A DNA stretch of 64,000 nucleotides from Bog-473 sp963781955 (GTDB taxonomy: Bacteria; Actinomycetota; Acidimicrobiia; Acidimicrobiales; RAAP-2): NCBI GenBank assembly GCA_963781955.1, contig CAWAHU010000001.1, forward strand, positions 2,031,284-2,095,283, written 5' to 3'. A program made the position numbers and the translations under genes. Shown here piece after piece: positions 45,398-55,329 of the stretch (position 1 is its first letter; every line of letters begins with the position of its first letter). Under the pieces are notes generated by a model that saw only the letters and a list, made by a program, of their open reading frames with translations, did no database searches and was not told the DNA's origin.

Positions 45398-47615
45398 CTA
45401 CCCACGGCCGCTCCCACCGAGCAGTGGCGGTGGGCCGAGCGGCGGTGGCGATTGCCCGAACCGCCGCCAGGGGATCCCGACCAGGCGCCGGGTGCCCCAC
45501 TCGGGATGGTCGACCGGTTCGAAGAACCCACGGGCCGTGAGCTGATCGTCCTCGGTCAGGGCCTTCGGGCCCACCACCGCCTCGGCCACCACCCCCTCCT
45601 CCCGCAATCGGGCCGCCAGCTCGGACGAACGGTGTGACCGCGTGGCCGTGCCCAACTGGGAGTCGAGTTCGTGACGTCGCTTCAGACGGTGCTTGGCTTG
45701 GGCGAAGGCAGGATCCAAGATCGCGCCGTCGATGACTTCGTTCAAACGGACGAACTCGCCGTCTTCCTTCACGCAGATGGCGATCCAGCCGTCGTCGGTC
45801 GGGTAGATCCCATGGGGAGCGAAGGGAAAGAGCTCGTTCGCTCGATCCGCGGAGTCGTCGCCGTAACCGAGGCTGGCCGCCGCCAGGTACTCGTTGAAGT
45901 GCGACACCACGAGATCGGTCATGGCAAAGTCCACTCCCGTGCCGGCATTCCCCCTGGGGCCCACCGCCCACGCCGCGATGACGGTCGCCAGGGCGTAGGC
46001 CGAGATGAGGTCGGCCCAGGCGATGTCGATCTCGGCGCTCTCCCCCGCCTCGTTGCGGGTCAGATAGCCCAGGGCACCCGATGCCTGCAGGTTGTAGGCG
46101 TAGGCGCGATACGTGGCGTGGGGTCCATCCTGCCCGAAGCCCGACGAGCTGACGGCCAGGAGCCCCGGGTGGCTCTTGGGCGCGACGGACGCCGCCATAC
46201 CCAACTCGATGGCCCGTTTGGGACCGAGGTTCTCGATCACCACGTCCGCCGCCGAGATCAGGTTCTCGAGGCGCTGGGGGTCGCTGTCGATGTCGAAGGC
46301 CTCGCTGGCCTTGGAGTGGTTCACCAGGGCGAAGTAGGCCCCACGCTCTGGTCCCTGTTCGCCGTCGACGAAGGGACCTCGCCGGCGGTACATGTCGAGC
46401 CGCGGACAGATCCTCGAGCTTGCACACCTTGGCTCCGAGGGCACCGAGGATGGCCCCCGACAGCGGCACCGCCAGCACCCGGCTGGCCTCGAGGATCTTG
46501 AGGCCCTGTAACGACCGCCGGCGCCGGGGATTCTCCTCATCGGTGTTGCCTCCGCCCACCACGCGGAAGGGCAGCCCGACGATCGTGGCCTCACGACCGT
46601 CGCCCACCGGCAGTGGCCCGAAGGCTCGGCGATGCACCAGCTGGGGCGACTCGAGGATCTCCGCCGGGGAGTACACGGCTGTGGCCGGAACGCCGCTGGC
46701 CTGCAGCTCTTGCTCGGCCTCCATCTTGGTCCGGGTCCGGGTCCAGGCTTCGACATTCGAATCGACCCCGTCGGGATCGTCGATCCGGGCGTCCATGGTG
46801 GCGAACTGCTCGGCCCAGGAGGGCGAGCCCATGGCCGCGACGACACCGCGCCACTGATGGTCCTCCATGGCCGAGATGCGAATGAGGCCGTCCGCGCAGC
46901 GGTAGAAGCTGGCTGGGGCGCCGTAACGCTTGGCCCCGATGGCCCCACCGGTGTCCAGCAGGAGGGCGCCCACCTCGAGAAACGGGCCCATGGCCAGGGT
47001 TGCCTCCACAGCGGAGAGGTCGAGGTGAACCGGGTTGCCACCAGCGGCCAGATCGATGGCATGGCAGACGGCGAGAGCCGCGGACTGGCCGGTGTTGAGC
47101 AGCGACTGCTGTCCACCGAGCTTGAGCGGCTGGCCGGTGGCCTCGTCGCGCACAGCAGCGAGCATCCCACTGGCCGCGGCAACGGAGAGCTCCGTCCCCC
47201 TGTCACCCGCTCGGGGGCCGCTGAGCCCGAAGGCACTGACGGTGAGCCAGGCCCCCACGTTGTGTCGATCGACGAGCGCGAGGTACTCCTCGATGGAGCC
47301 GAGGAATCCGAGGGGCCCGCCAAAACCCCCCACCCGGTCTACGAGGACAACGTCGTAGGACTGGGCGAGCAATGCAGACAAGTCTGCGTCTGCCACCCGT
47401 ACCAACGTCTTGCCACGATCGAGGCACGCGCCGAGCAGAGCCGAGCCGCTGTCGGTCGGGTCGACGCGGGGACGCCCGTGACGATGGAGACTCGCGGGGT
47501 CGACGACGGCGGTGACCTCGGCGCCCAGGGCGGCCAGGATGCCCGTCGCCGAGGCGCCGGCAACGCCATCACCGATCTCGAGGACCCGGAGGCCTGCCAG
47601 GAAGTCGACGTTCAC
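45398..47615 (-). pseudogene. Tandem CaiB/BaiF CoA-transferase fusion, one frameshift
   Basis: Two complete CoA-transferase III units are joined in one gene of about 739 codons. The first begins at GTG 47615 (overlapping the dehydratase stop) with LRVLEIGDGVAGASATGILA. The second begins at GLKILEASRVLAVPLSGAIL. Near 46400 the frame shifts inside KLEDLS-RLDMYRRRG, and the rest is read in another frame to 45398. The Asp expected for the covalent CoA adduct is visible in the second unit (DFAMTD) but not in the first. The intact paralogue at 51256 shows that such tandem fusions are normal here. Confidence 0.82.
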
Positions 47616-48838
47616 GGTGCGGACGCCTCGGGCACTTGTGAGGGGTCGTAGGCGGGGATGCGCGCGTGGCCGCCACCTGGCGGCGGCGGGATAACCACGA
47701 TCTGTGCATCGCAGGTCACCTCACCCCGCTGGTTCTCGCCCTCGACGTCGATGGTGACCGTACCGGCAGCGGCGTCGACAGCGCTGACGACGCCTGAGAT
47801 CATGTGCAGGTCGCCCATGTAGTTGAACTTGCGTACGCTGGCCGTCAGCTTCCAGACCCATGCGTCGTCCCCCATCCAGTCGGTGACCAGGTGGACCATC
47901 CAATTCGTGCGCATGACGCCGTAGTCGTACGGGGCCGGGTGGCCCATGCGTTGCGCCCACTCGTCGTCCCAATGACAGCTTTGCGCCGAGTCCCAGAAGC
48001 CGTATTGGTTCTTCACGTAGAACTTCGGCACGCGGCGTCGGTTGGCGTAGGCGACGTGCGACGTCCCTCCTCCGTAGACGCCCCAGCCCACGCCAACGTG
48101 CCACGCCACGAGGTCGGTGGCGCTCAAGGGTCCCTTGGCAATGGGTCCGAGCTGCATGCCGACCGTCACCTCGGTAGTGGCTCGCGGCATGGAGCCCCGA
48201 ACCTGCTGGGCTGCGTAGCAGGCATCGATGCGGCTCAGGTCTTCGTCCGTGTAGTGCGTGCGCTCGATACGGCGGTTCTTTCCGGCCTGGCGTGACTTTT
48301 CCCGATCGGCGTGCCAGAAGTCCAGGAACCGCAGCGCGAACGGATCACCGCCCTCGTCCTCCCACACATGGCGCTTCGACACCAGGGCGCCGGTCCCCCC
48401 ACCGAAGGAGCTCCGACGCAGTTCGGCCGAATGGAGAGTCTCGGAATGCCAGAGCACGTCGCCGGCCCGCACCGGCTTCGGGAAGAGCCAGCGCTCGCCG
48501 CACATGTACTGGCCGATGCCGGCCAGCGGGTCACCCGACCTCAGGATCGCCCGTTGTTGGTCGGAGAGCTCGAAGGGCCGGTCGATTCCCGAGGCGAACG
48601 GATAGAGCGGTGGGGCGATCGACGACCGCCAAGACGAGGCGGAAGCGTATCGGGGATCACTGTAGAGCGGGTTGTCGTCGCCATAGGCCCGGGCGAAGTG
48701 GCGAAATGAGTCGGTCGACGAGACCTCGTTGTGGTTGCGAGGCGAGTAGTGGACCGGGATCCCGATTCGCCGCCGTACCTCTTCGATGGTGGCATCGTCG
48801 AGTTGGCGCGGCGTCTTCCCGGTCCAGGTGGAGGTCAT
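47612..48838 (-). CDS. Double-hotdog (FAS1/MaoC-like) dehydratase
   Basis: The 408-aa protein has an N-terminal FAS1-like dehydratase half (DSFRHFARAYGDDNPLY, the D-x4-H/N-type hydratase motif) and a C-terminal hotdog with GDLHMISGVVSAVD. Such proteins hydrate enoyl-CoAs with bulky substrates such as steroid or terpenoid side chains. It is the third gene of the minus-strand operon under operator E, downstream of two acyl-CoA dehydrogenases, so it would follow the desaturation step. Confidence 0.85.
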   Translation of the reverse strand: MTSTWTGKTPRQLDDATIEEVRRRIGIPVHYSPRNHNEVSSTDSFRHFARAYGDDNPLYSDPRYASASSWRSSIAPPLYPFASGIDRPFELSDQQRAILRSGDPLAGIGQYMCGERWLFPKPVRAGDVLWHSETLHSAELRRSSFGGGTGALVSKRHVWEDEGGDPFALRFLDFWHADREKSRQAGKNRRIERTHYTDEDLSRIDACYAAQQVRGSMPRATTEVTVGMQLGPIAKGPLSATDLVAWHVGVGWGVYGGGTSHVAYANRRRVPKFYVKNQYGFWDSAQSCHWDDEWAQRMGHPAPYDYGVMRTNWMVHLVTDWMGDDAWVWKLTASVRKFNYMGDLHMISGVVSAVDAAAGTVTIDVEGENQRGEVTCDAQIVVIPPPPGGGHARIPAYDPSQVPEASAP

Positions 48839-48863
48839 TGGCGTCTCCTCAGCATCTTTGGGG

Positions 48864-50003
48864 TCACGTGTTCATGAAGGTGGGGAACACCGCGTCGGCC
48901 AGTCGTCGGCGGTGCCAGGACGGTCGACCGAACATCACTTCGTCGAGCTTTGCCCGCTTCATCTGCAGGTGGGTGTCGTGCTCCCAGGTGAAGCCGATAC
49001 CGCCATGGACCCGCATGGCCAAGGCACACACCTCCGAGCAGGCCGGGCCCACGTAGGACGCGGTGATGGACGCCGTGATTGTCCACCCGGCCGGGTCGTC
49101 ATCGAGCTCAGACGCAGCCGCCGTGGTCGTGGCACGGCTCGACTCGACGTTCACCGCCATGTTGGCGCAGTGGTGTTTGACCGCCTGGAAGGAACCGATC
49201 GGCTTTCCGAACTGCAGTCGCTCCTTGCCGTAGGCCACGGTGGCCTCGAGGGCTCGCTCGGCCACGCCCGTCGCATCGGCTGCTGCTGCAAACACCCCGA
49301 GAGCGAGCACCCGGTCGATCAACGTGGCCGCGGCGGAACCGGGCTGACACAACAGGTGGCTTGACGGCACCACCACGCCGTCGAAAGTCACGGAGAACAT
49401 GCGGCGGGTCTGGTCGACGGTGGGGATCCTCTCACGACTCAGGCCGGGGTCGGAGGTCTCGACCACGACGACCGCAGGCTCGCCGTCGGTACCCCGCGCC
49501 GCCACCACAAGGAAGTCCGCCAGATCGGCGTCGAGCGCGAACCCCGAGACGCCCCGGAGGACGATGCCTTCGTCCGTGGAGACCCATCGGACGCTCAGGT
49601 CACCAACCTCGTAGCTCCCGTCGGCCGCTGCGAGGGCCACCGATCCGAGCGAGGAACCACTGGCCAAGGCGGCGAGATGGGATGCGCGAAGAGTGTTGTC
49701 GTCTGCAGCGACAAGAGCACCCGTCGCCAACACGGTGCTGGCCAGGAAGGGTGTCGGCCCCAGGGCCCGCCCGAGTTCGTGGAGGATCACGACCAGGTCG
49801 CGATATCCGCAACCCGCCCCCCCGTAGCGCTCCTCCACGTGGATGGCTGTCCATCCGAGGTCGACGATCTGCGTCCACAGCTCGGCGTCGAATCCGTCAC
49901 CGTTCTCGATCACCTCCCGCACGCGCTCGGAGGAACAGCTGCGGGCGAGCACACTCCGAGAGGTGCTTCGCAGCTCCTCGCGCTCTTCGGCGGACAGGCC
50001 CAT
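48864..50003 (-). CDS. Acyl-CoA dehydrogenase, subunit-like (partner of next gene)
   Basis: The 379-aa protein starts at ATG 50003 and shows YGKERLQFGKPIGSFQAVKHH and MRVHGGIGFTWEHDTHLQMKRA. Its pattern matches the first gene at 2676-3812 and the beta-type subunits of actinobacterial heteromeric FadE enzymes. Being 5 bp from another acyl-CoA dehydrogenase gene of the alpha type, it likely forms an alpha2-beta2 tetramer, as reported for cholesterol side-chain FadE pairs. Confidence 0.88.
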   Translation of the reverse strand: MGLSAEEREELRSTSRSVLARSCSSERVREVIENGDGFDAELWTQIVDLGWTAIHVEERYGGAGCGYRDLVVILHELGRALGPTPFLASTVLATGALVAADDNTLRASHLAALASGSSLGSVALAAADGSYEVGDLSVRWVSTDEGIVLRGVSGFALDADLADFLVVAARGTDGEPAVVVVETSDPGLSRERIPTVDQTRRMFSVTFDGVVVPSSHLLCQPGSAAATLIDRVLALGVFAAAADATGVAERALEATVAYGKERLQFGKPIGSFQAVKHHCANMAVNVESSRATTTAAASELDDDPAGWTITASITASYVGPACSEVCALAMRVHGGIGFTWEHDTHLQMKRAKLDEVMFGRPSWHRRRLADAVFPTFMNT

Positions 50004-50008
50004 CCGTC

Positions 50009-51199
50009 CTACCTCGGCAATCCGAGCATCCGCTCGGCGATGACATTGCGCTGGATCTCGTTGGTGCCACCGCCGATGATCCACCCGAAGGCGTGTATGT
50101 AGTCGTTCATCCAGAACCCGGTCTCCCAGCCGGCGCAGGCGAGCACGCCGGCGTCGACCTGCCCGTTCAGTCCTTGCAGATCGGTCAAGGCCTGCATGAC
50201 CCGGACCAGGAGCTCGGAATAGAGCACCTTGATCGTCGACGCGGTACCACCCACGTCGATGCCGCGGATGATGTCCTCGATCATCTGGTTGAGGGTGTGG
50301 CGGACGACATGAACCCCCGCGTAACACTCGGCCAACAGCTCTCGGACACCACCATCCTCGAGCACTGCTCCTCCGCCCTCGAGGTGCCAATTCCCGGCCT
50401 CTCGAATGGCCGCCTCGATCCCGTGGTACTTGAGCCGCTCCGCCATCTCCAAGATGGCCATGGCTCGCTCGGCTGCCAGAGTCCCCTGAGCGACCTGCCA
50501 ACCCTCGTGCTCGGGACCGATGCGGTTGTCGACCGGCACGACCACGTCGTCGAAGAAGACCTCGTTGAAGTCGGCAGGGCCCCAGGCCTGCTTGATGGGG
50601 CGCACCTCGATGCCCGCCGAATGCATGTCGACCATCAGGCAGCTGATGCCTTTGTGCTTGGTCGTCGTTGGATCGGTACGGGCGAGGAGCATGCACCAGT
50701 CGGCCTCCCGAGCCCAGCTGGTCCAGAGCTTCTGGCCATTGACGACGTAGCGATCCCCGTCGCGCTCGGCGCGCGTCTGCAGGCTGGCCAGGTCGGAACC
50801 GGCATTGGGCTCGGAGTACCCCTGGCACCACACTTCGCCCGAGCGGATCCCCGGGAGGAAGCGTGCCCGCTGCTCGGAGGTGGCGTTGTGGAGCAGGGTC
50901 GGCGCCACGTTGAACACGGCGACGTGGAACAGGGCGTTTCGTGGCACATCCCCGCGTGCCAACTCCTCCGCGATCACGACCTGTTCCTCGATGCTGAACC
51001 CACCACCCCACTCACGGGGCCAATGCGGCGCCAGTAGTCCGGAGGGGCGCAGTTCGCCGCCCCACCAGCGCAGGAATGACACCAGTTCCTCATGGCTGAC
51101 ACCTCGGAGCTCTTGCCGCCAGCTCTTGGGGACGTGGGCCGAGCACCAGTCGCGTACACCGTCACGAAGATCGGCGAGGCTTCCCCCCGGCACCAGCAT
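50009..51199 (-). CDS. Acyl-CoA dehydrogenase
   Basis: The 396-aa protein has WCQGYSEPNAGSDLASLQTR, VVNGQKLWTSWAREADW and the C-terminal WIIGGGTNEIQRNVIAERML, the alpha-type of heteromeric FadE pairs. The ATG at 51199 lacks a ribosome site but has TAGTCT 7 nt upstream, so it is probably leaderless. It is first in the four-gene operon with a second acyl-CoA dehydrogenase, the dehydratase and a tandem CoA transferase. Confidence 0.9.
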   Translation of the reverse strand: MLVPGGSLADLRDGVRDWCSAHVPKSWRQELRGVSHEELVSFLRWWGGELRPSGLLAPHWPREWGGGFSIEEQVVIAEELARGDVPRNALFHVAVFNVAPTLLHNATSEQRARFLPGIRSGEVWCQGYSEPNAGSDLASLQTRAERDGDRYVVNGQKLWTSWAREADWCMLLARTDPTTTKHKGISCLMVDMHSAGIEVRPIKQAWGPADFNEVFFDDVVVPVDNRIGPEHEGWQVAQGTLAAERAMAILEMAERLKYHGIEAAIREAGNWHLEGGGAVLEDGGVRELLAECYAGVHVVRHTLNQMIEDIIRGIDVGGTASTIKVLYSELLVRVMQALTDLQGLNGQVDAGVLACAGWETGFWMNDYIHAFGWIIGGGTNEIQRNVIAERMLGLPR

Positions 51200-51206
51200 G
51201 GATCAG

Positions 51207-51229
51207 AGACTACTGTCAGGGGACTGTCA
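51207..51229. promoter_or_regulatory. Cluster operator E and divergent promoter
   Basis: ACTGTCAGGGGACTGTCAG contains the half-site twice as a direct repeat. The best palindromic reading (51214-51229) matches the consensus at 12 of 14 positions. TAGTCT (minus strand, 51212-51207) is a -10 box 7 nt before the acyl-CoA dehydrogenase ATG. The tandem CoA transferase at 51256 is read the other way. Confidence 0.7.
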
Positions 51230-51255
51230 GTTCGTGATCGACCGGAAAGGGCTTC

Positions 51256-53730
51256 ATGGCAGGAGCATGCGCAGGCATTCGGGTGCTCGAGTGCAGTCGA
51301 GGAGCGGCTGGCTCGCTGGCAACCATGGTGCTGGCGGATTTCGGCGCCGACGTCATCCGGCTCGAGCCCTCGGGCGGCGACACCGAGGTGACCCCGGCCG
51401 ACCTGCTGTTGAACCGGGGGAAGCGCAGCGTCCTGTTCGACGCCTCCGACAGCACATATCGCCGGCGGCTCCTCGACCTGGTCGCCACCGCGGACGTCTT
51501 GGTCGAGGACTGGGAGCCCCACGTCACCCAAGGGTTGGGCGCGGGCGATGAGGTGCTGGTGGCCACCAACCCGGCCCTGGTCCATTGTTCCATCTCGGGC
51601 TTCGGCGCCAAGGGTCGGTTCGCGGGCGCTCCGGCCGACGATGCACTGGTCATGGCAAAGGCCGGCATCCTCCGCGACCAGCCCGGCTGGGAGCAGGGCA
51701 ACAAGCGACCCATCTACCGCTCGTGTCCCGACGGCACCTACTTCGCCGGGATGCTCACCGCCCTCGGCGCGCTCGCCGCGCTCAGGGCCCGTGACCTGAC
51801 CGGCCGGGGACAACGCGTGGACGCCAGCATGCTGCTCGGCATCACCTGCCGACAGAACCCGCAGGTGCGTTGGCTGCTTCGAGACGGGGAAGAGCTGCCG
51901 GACGACAAGGCCTCGTCGACCAAGACCGTCCCCGACGCCATCAACCCCCTGGCCCACCATCGCGATCCCCGCGAGGTGACCCTGACCGGGATGCTGGTGC
52001 AGTGTGCGGATGACCGCTGGATCATGCACTCGCTGTCCGAACCGCATTTCTTCCCGGCCTGGATCAAGACCATCGGGTTCGACTGGATCTGGGAGGAGGA
52101 ACGCTTCAAGGGAGCACCATGGCGATTCCCCGACGATGACGCCAAGGTCGAACTGGTTCGGCTGCTCCAAAATCGCATGAAGGAGAAGTCCTCCGAAGAG
52201 TGGATGGAGGCCTACCTGGCCAACGGCAACGTCTGTGCCGACGTGATCCAGACCACCCAACAAGCTCTCCGTCACCGCCAACTACAGGCGACGGGGAATC
52301 TGGTCATGATCGATGACCCTCGAGTCGGCCCGATCCTCCAGATCGGACCGATCGCCAAGGTCTCGGGCGCTCCGGCCAGCGTGAGCCGCCCGGCACCCGT
52401 TCCCGGTGACCACAACGACGAAGTGTTGAGCGAGGCGCGGACACCCCAGTCCGTGCCGGGAGGCACCTGGAAATCGCTCCACGGCCCGCTCGAAGGGATC
52501 ACTGTCGTCGAAGCGGCTTACTACTACGCCACCCCGTTCGCCACCGCCCTATTGGCCGAATTGGGAGCGCGGGTGATCAAGGTGGAACCACCGAAGGGCG
52601 ATCCCTACCGGCTGCTCGGTCGCGGCAGCGGTGATCCCGTTACCGCGCTCGGTCAGAACAACATGGTGCGGGCCATGCAGGGCAAAGAATCGATCGCGAT
52701 CGACCTGAAGGACCCTCGGGGCCGAGAGATCGTGCATCGGCTCGTTGAGCGGGCGGACGTGTTCGTCCACAGTTTCCGGGGCGACGTGCCCAATGAGCTC
52801 GGGATCGACGTGAAGACGCTGCGTTCCGTCAACCCTCGGCTCGTCTACCAATACGCCACATCGTACGGATCGACCGGACCCTACGCCCGCCAGCCGGCCA
52901 TCGATCCGGTCGTGGCGGCGTTCGCCGGGCAGACCGCGCACCAGACCGGCGAGGGAAACCCTCCGTTGCGCGAGAGCGGGGCTGACCCGGTGGCCGCTGC
53001 GGGACATGCCCTGGCCCTCATGCTGGGCCTGTTCGCCGCTCACCGTACCGGCCAAGGCCAGGACGTGGAATCGTCGATGATCGTCTCGAACATGTACCTC
53101 AACTTCGAGGACGCCTTATCGTACGAGGGTAAGCCTCCTCGACCAGTCGTCGACCACCGCCAGTTCGGCATCAGCCCGACGCATCGCCTCTATGAGTGCG
53201 CGCCCGGTGCTTCTGCCACTGTCCCCCACGGAAACCCTGATCCGCGCTGGATCATGGTGGTCGCTGACGACGACGACGCCGTAGCCAGGCTCCTCCATGT
53301 CGTGGGTCGCGAGGATCTCGGCAAGGACGAGCGCTTCGTCACGGGGCGCCTCCGGGCGGAATACCGCACCGCCCTCGAAGACGAGCTGTCGGCGATCTTC
53401 CGCACACGGACGGGGCCCGAATGGGAGCGGCGGCTGCTCGAGGCAGGGGTCGGATGCACCATGGCCGACGCCGCTTCGCACTTCGCCTTCTGCTACGAGG
53501 ACCCCCAGGCGGTCGCCACCAACATGATGGTGACGACGTCGCACCCCACCCTGGGCGGCGTCTACTGGCGTTACGCCCCCGTGCTCGGCTTGTCGGACAC
53601 ACCCAGCCAGGTGCTTCCCTTCTGCGACCTCGGCGAACACTCCCGCTCCCTCCTCCTCGAGCACGGCTACGCGAAAGGGCGCGTGGAGGAGCTGATCGGA
53701 GACGGCGTCGTCGTGGCACCGGCCGGCTGA
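51256..53730 (+). CDS. Tandem fused CaiB/BaiF CoA transferase (824 aa)
   Basis: One intact frame encodes two class III CoA-transferase units. Unit one (about 1-395) starts GIRVLECSRGAAGSLATMVL. Unit two (from about 415) starts GITVVEAAYYYATPFATALL. Fusions of this kind may form the interlocked dimer within one chain. At the position of the catalytic Asp (VDVSMLDA in formyl-CoA transferase) I read VDASMLLG and VESSMIVS, so Asp is absent in both units; a racemase-like or regulatory role, or a different nucleophile, is possible. The start has GGAAAGGG upstream. It is transcribed from operator E, divergent to the acyl-CoA dehydrogenase operon. Confidence 0.88.
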   Translation: MAGACAGIRVLECSRGAAGSLATMVLADFGADVIRLEPSGGDTEVTPADLLLNRGKRSVLFDASDSTYRRRLLDLVATADVLVEDWEPHVTQGLGAGDEVLVATNPALVHCSISGFGAKGRFAGAPADDALVMAKAGILRDQPGWEQGNKRPIYRSCPDGTYFAGMLTALGALAALRARDLTGRGQRVDASMLLGITCRQNPQVRWLLRDGEELPDDKASSTKTVPDAINPLAHHRDPREVTLTGMLVQCADDRWIMHSLSEPHFFPAWIKTIGFDWIWEEERFKGAPWRFPDDDAKVELVRLLQNRMKEKSSEEWMEAYLANGNVCADVIQTTQQALRHRQLQATGNLVMIDDPRVGPILQIGPIAKVSGAPASVSRPAPVPGDHNDEVLSEARTPQSVPGGTWKSLHGPLEGITVVEAAYYYATPFATALLAELGARVIKVEPPKGDPYRLLGRGSGDPVTALGQNNMVRAMQGKESIAIDLKDPRGREIVHRLVERADVFVHSFRGDVPNELGIDVKTLRSVNPRLVYQYATSYGSTGPYARQPAIDPVVAAFAGQTAHQTGEGNPPLRESGADPVAAAGHALALMLGLFAAHRTGQGQDVESSMIVSNMYLNFEDALSYEGKPPRPVVDHRQFGISPTHRLYECAPGASATVPHGNPDPRWIMVVADDDDAVARLLHVVGREDLGKDERFVTGRLRAEYRTALEDELSAIFRTRTGPEWERRLLEAGVGCTMADAASHFAFCYEDPQAVATNMMVTTSHPTLGGVYWRYAPVLGLSDTPSQVLPFCDLGEHSRSLLLEHGYAKGRVEELIGDGVVVAPAG

Positions 53731-53754
53731 GCCTGGGCGACTGGTGCCAGAAGG

Positions 53755-53770
53755 TGACATTACACTGTCA
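53755..53770. promoter_or_regulatory. Cluster operator F
   Basis: TGACATTACACTGTCA differs from the consensus at one position (T for G) and contains TACACT as a possible -10 box. It lies 58 bp before the TauD-type dioxygenase gene. Confidence 0.78.
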
Positions 53771-53828
53771 CCTTCTCCCATCCTGCAGTACCATGAAGGC
53801 CGACCCAGCATGAACGGGAGGCACCGCG

Positions 53829-54698
53829 ATGGCCGACTATCAACTGCGAGAATTGACGCCCCAGTTCGGGACTGAGATCACCGGGCTCGAGCCGGACGAG
53901 GCTCTGGCCGACGAGGCGACTCGCACGCGGCTCCAGCGACTCTTCGACGTCCGCGGGGTCCTCGTCTTCCGCGACCTCGACATCGACCAGACGCAACAGG
54001 CCAATCTCGTCCGGATGCTGATCGGTCTTGATGCCCTCGCTCCCGGAGAGTCATCGACCGGACGCGACGGCGACGAGCCCTTCTACGTCTCCAACAAGGA
54101 GGCCGGGGGCGGAGCGCCCTATGGTCGCCTGCTCTTCCACGCCGACATGATGTGGTCCGAGCACACCTTCCAGGTGCTCTCGCTCTACGGCGTCCACGTC
54201 GAGCAGCCGGCGACACCGACGGTCTTCGTGAGCGCCAACTGGGCCTGGGCGACGTTGCCCGACGAGCTGCGGACCAGGGTGGAACTCCTGTCTGCCACCC
54301 AGGGCCACGAAGAAGCCAGCCGGGCAGACGATCCCGACATCCTGGTGTCGAAGTTTGAGAACCTGCCCACTCGCTCCACGCCGGTGGGGATGAAGCATCC
54401 CCGGACCGGTGACACGGTGCTGTACGTCTCCCAACAAATGACGAAGGGCATCGACACGCTACCCAAGCCTGAGAGCGACGAGCTGCTCGAGGAGCTCTTC
54501 TCTCATCTGTACCGGAGCGAAGGCATCTACGAGCACGACTGGCGTGAGCGCGACCTCGTCGCTTGGGACAATATCGCCATCCAACACGCCCGTCCCAACG
54601 TCACCCTCGAGGGTCCGGCACGGACACTGCGGAAGATCTTCGCGCCTCTGCCTCCCCGCGGTGCGGTCAAGCGACCCACCTTCGCCTCGGCCAAGTGA
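53829..54698 (+). CDS. TauD/TfdA-family Fe(II)/2-oxoglutarate dioxygenase
   Basis: The 289-aa protein has the facial triad His104 and Asp106 in LLFHADMMW and the distal His in IAIQHARPNV, followed by Arg in ARTLRK for 2-oxoglutarate binding. It hydroxylates an unactivated carbon, leading to cleavage or activation of the substrate. It stands alone behind operator F, so it is likely an entry or side-chain oxidation step of the cluster pathway. Confidence 0.9.
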   Translation: MADYQLRELTPQFGTEITGLEPDEALADEATRTRLQRLFDVRGVLVFRDLDIDQTQQANLVRMLIGLDALAPGESSTGRDGDEPFYVSNKEAGGGAPYGRLLFHADMMWSEHTFQVLSLYGVHVEQPATPTVFVSANWAWATLPDELRTRVELLSATQGHEEASRADDPDILVSKFENLPTRSTPVGMKHPRTGDTVLYVSQQMTKGIDTLPKPESDELLEELFSHLYRSEGIYEHDWRERDLVAWDNIAIQHARPNVTLEGPARTLRKIFAPLPPRGAVKRPTFASAK

Positions 54699-54722
54699 GG
54701 TGGCGGCCTCGGAGCCCCTCGG

Positions 54723-54923
54723 TCAGCGGCGGAACCTCGTCGCCATGAACAAGATGTGCTCGCGTTCGTAGTCGTCGGCCATGTCCGGATGCCGGTCGGC
54801 CAGGTGAGCTTTCGCCACGTCCACGATGGAGTCCTCGCTGTCTCCTCTCAGTCGCTCGCCACAGGGACAATCGAGCACCCAGACGTAGTCCTGGTGCTCG
54901 GCAGCGACGGGGTCGTCAGTCAT
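54723..54923 (-). CDS. Small DUF1059-like protein
   Basis: The 66-aa protein reads VLDCPCGERLRGDSEDSIVD and VAKAHLADRHPDM, matching small DUF1059 proteins with a CPCG metal-like motif. It overlaps the DUF35 gene by 8 bp and ends the operon. Its function is unknown. Confidence 0.75.
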   Translation of the reverse strand: MTDDPVAAEHQDYVWVLDCPCGERLRGDSEDSIVDVAKAHLADRHPDMADDYEREHILFMATRFRR

Positions 54924-55329
54924 CGCCCCAGAGGAGCAGACCGATCTCCTCGTTCGCCCGCTCGAAACGGGCCCGGACCCGGAGTCCCTGGGCCAGCTCG
55001 GCTACCCCGACATATCGGCCCGGGATGAGGATGTCGTGCTGCTCGTCCAGCCGGACCAGGGCGACGGGGTACGGGGCAATCTCTGCCAACTCGGGCGCGT
55101 AGGCCTGGTGGGTCACCACCCAGCTGTACACCTCACCCTTCCCGGGCGACTCCGTCCACTCGAGCTCGTCACCGTGGCACTGCGAGCAGATCGGCCGGGC
55201 GGGCCACGTCCAGTGCCCACAGGCCCGACAGCTCTGAAGCAGGAAACGACTCCCGGCCAGGCCCCGCCAGTAGGGGGCCGAATCCCGGTCGGGTGTGGGC
55301 AGAGTCCGCCGCTCCTCGGGGGCGCTCAT
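54916..55329 (-). CDS. DUF35 OB-fold/Zn-ribbon protein
   Basis: The 137-aa protein has the Zn-ribbon CRACGHWTWPARPICSQC and an OB-fold (VYSWVVTHQAYAP, HDILIPGRYVG). It is the acyl-CoA-binding partner of thiolases/aldolases such as Ltp2, and overlaps the thiolase stop by ATGA. It corresponds to the N-terminal module fused in the protein at 30346-32007. Confidence 0.9.
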   Translation of the reverse strand: MSAPEERRTLPTPDRDSAPYWRGLAGSRFLLQSCRACGHWTWPARPICSQCHGDELEWTESPGKGEVYSWVVTHQAYAPELAEIAPYPVALVRLDEQHDILIPGRYVGVAELAQGLRVRARFERANEEIGLLLWGDD

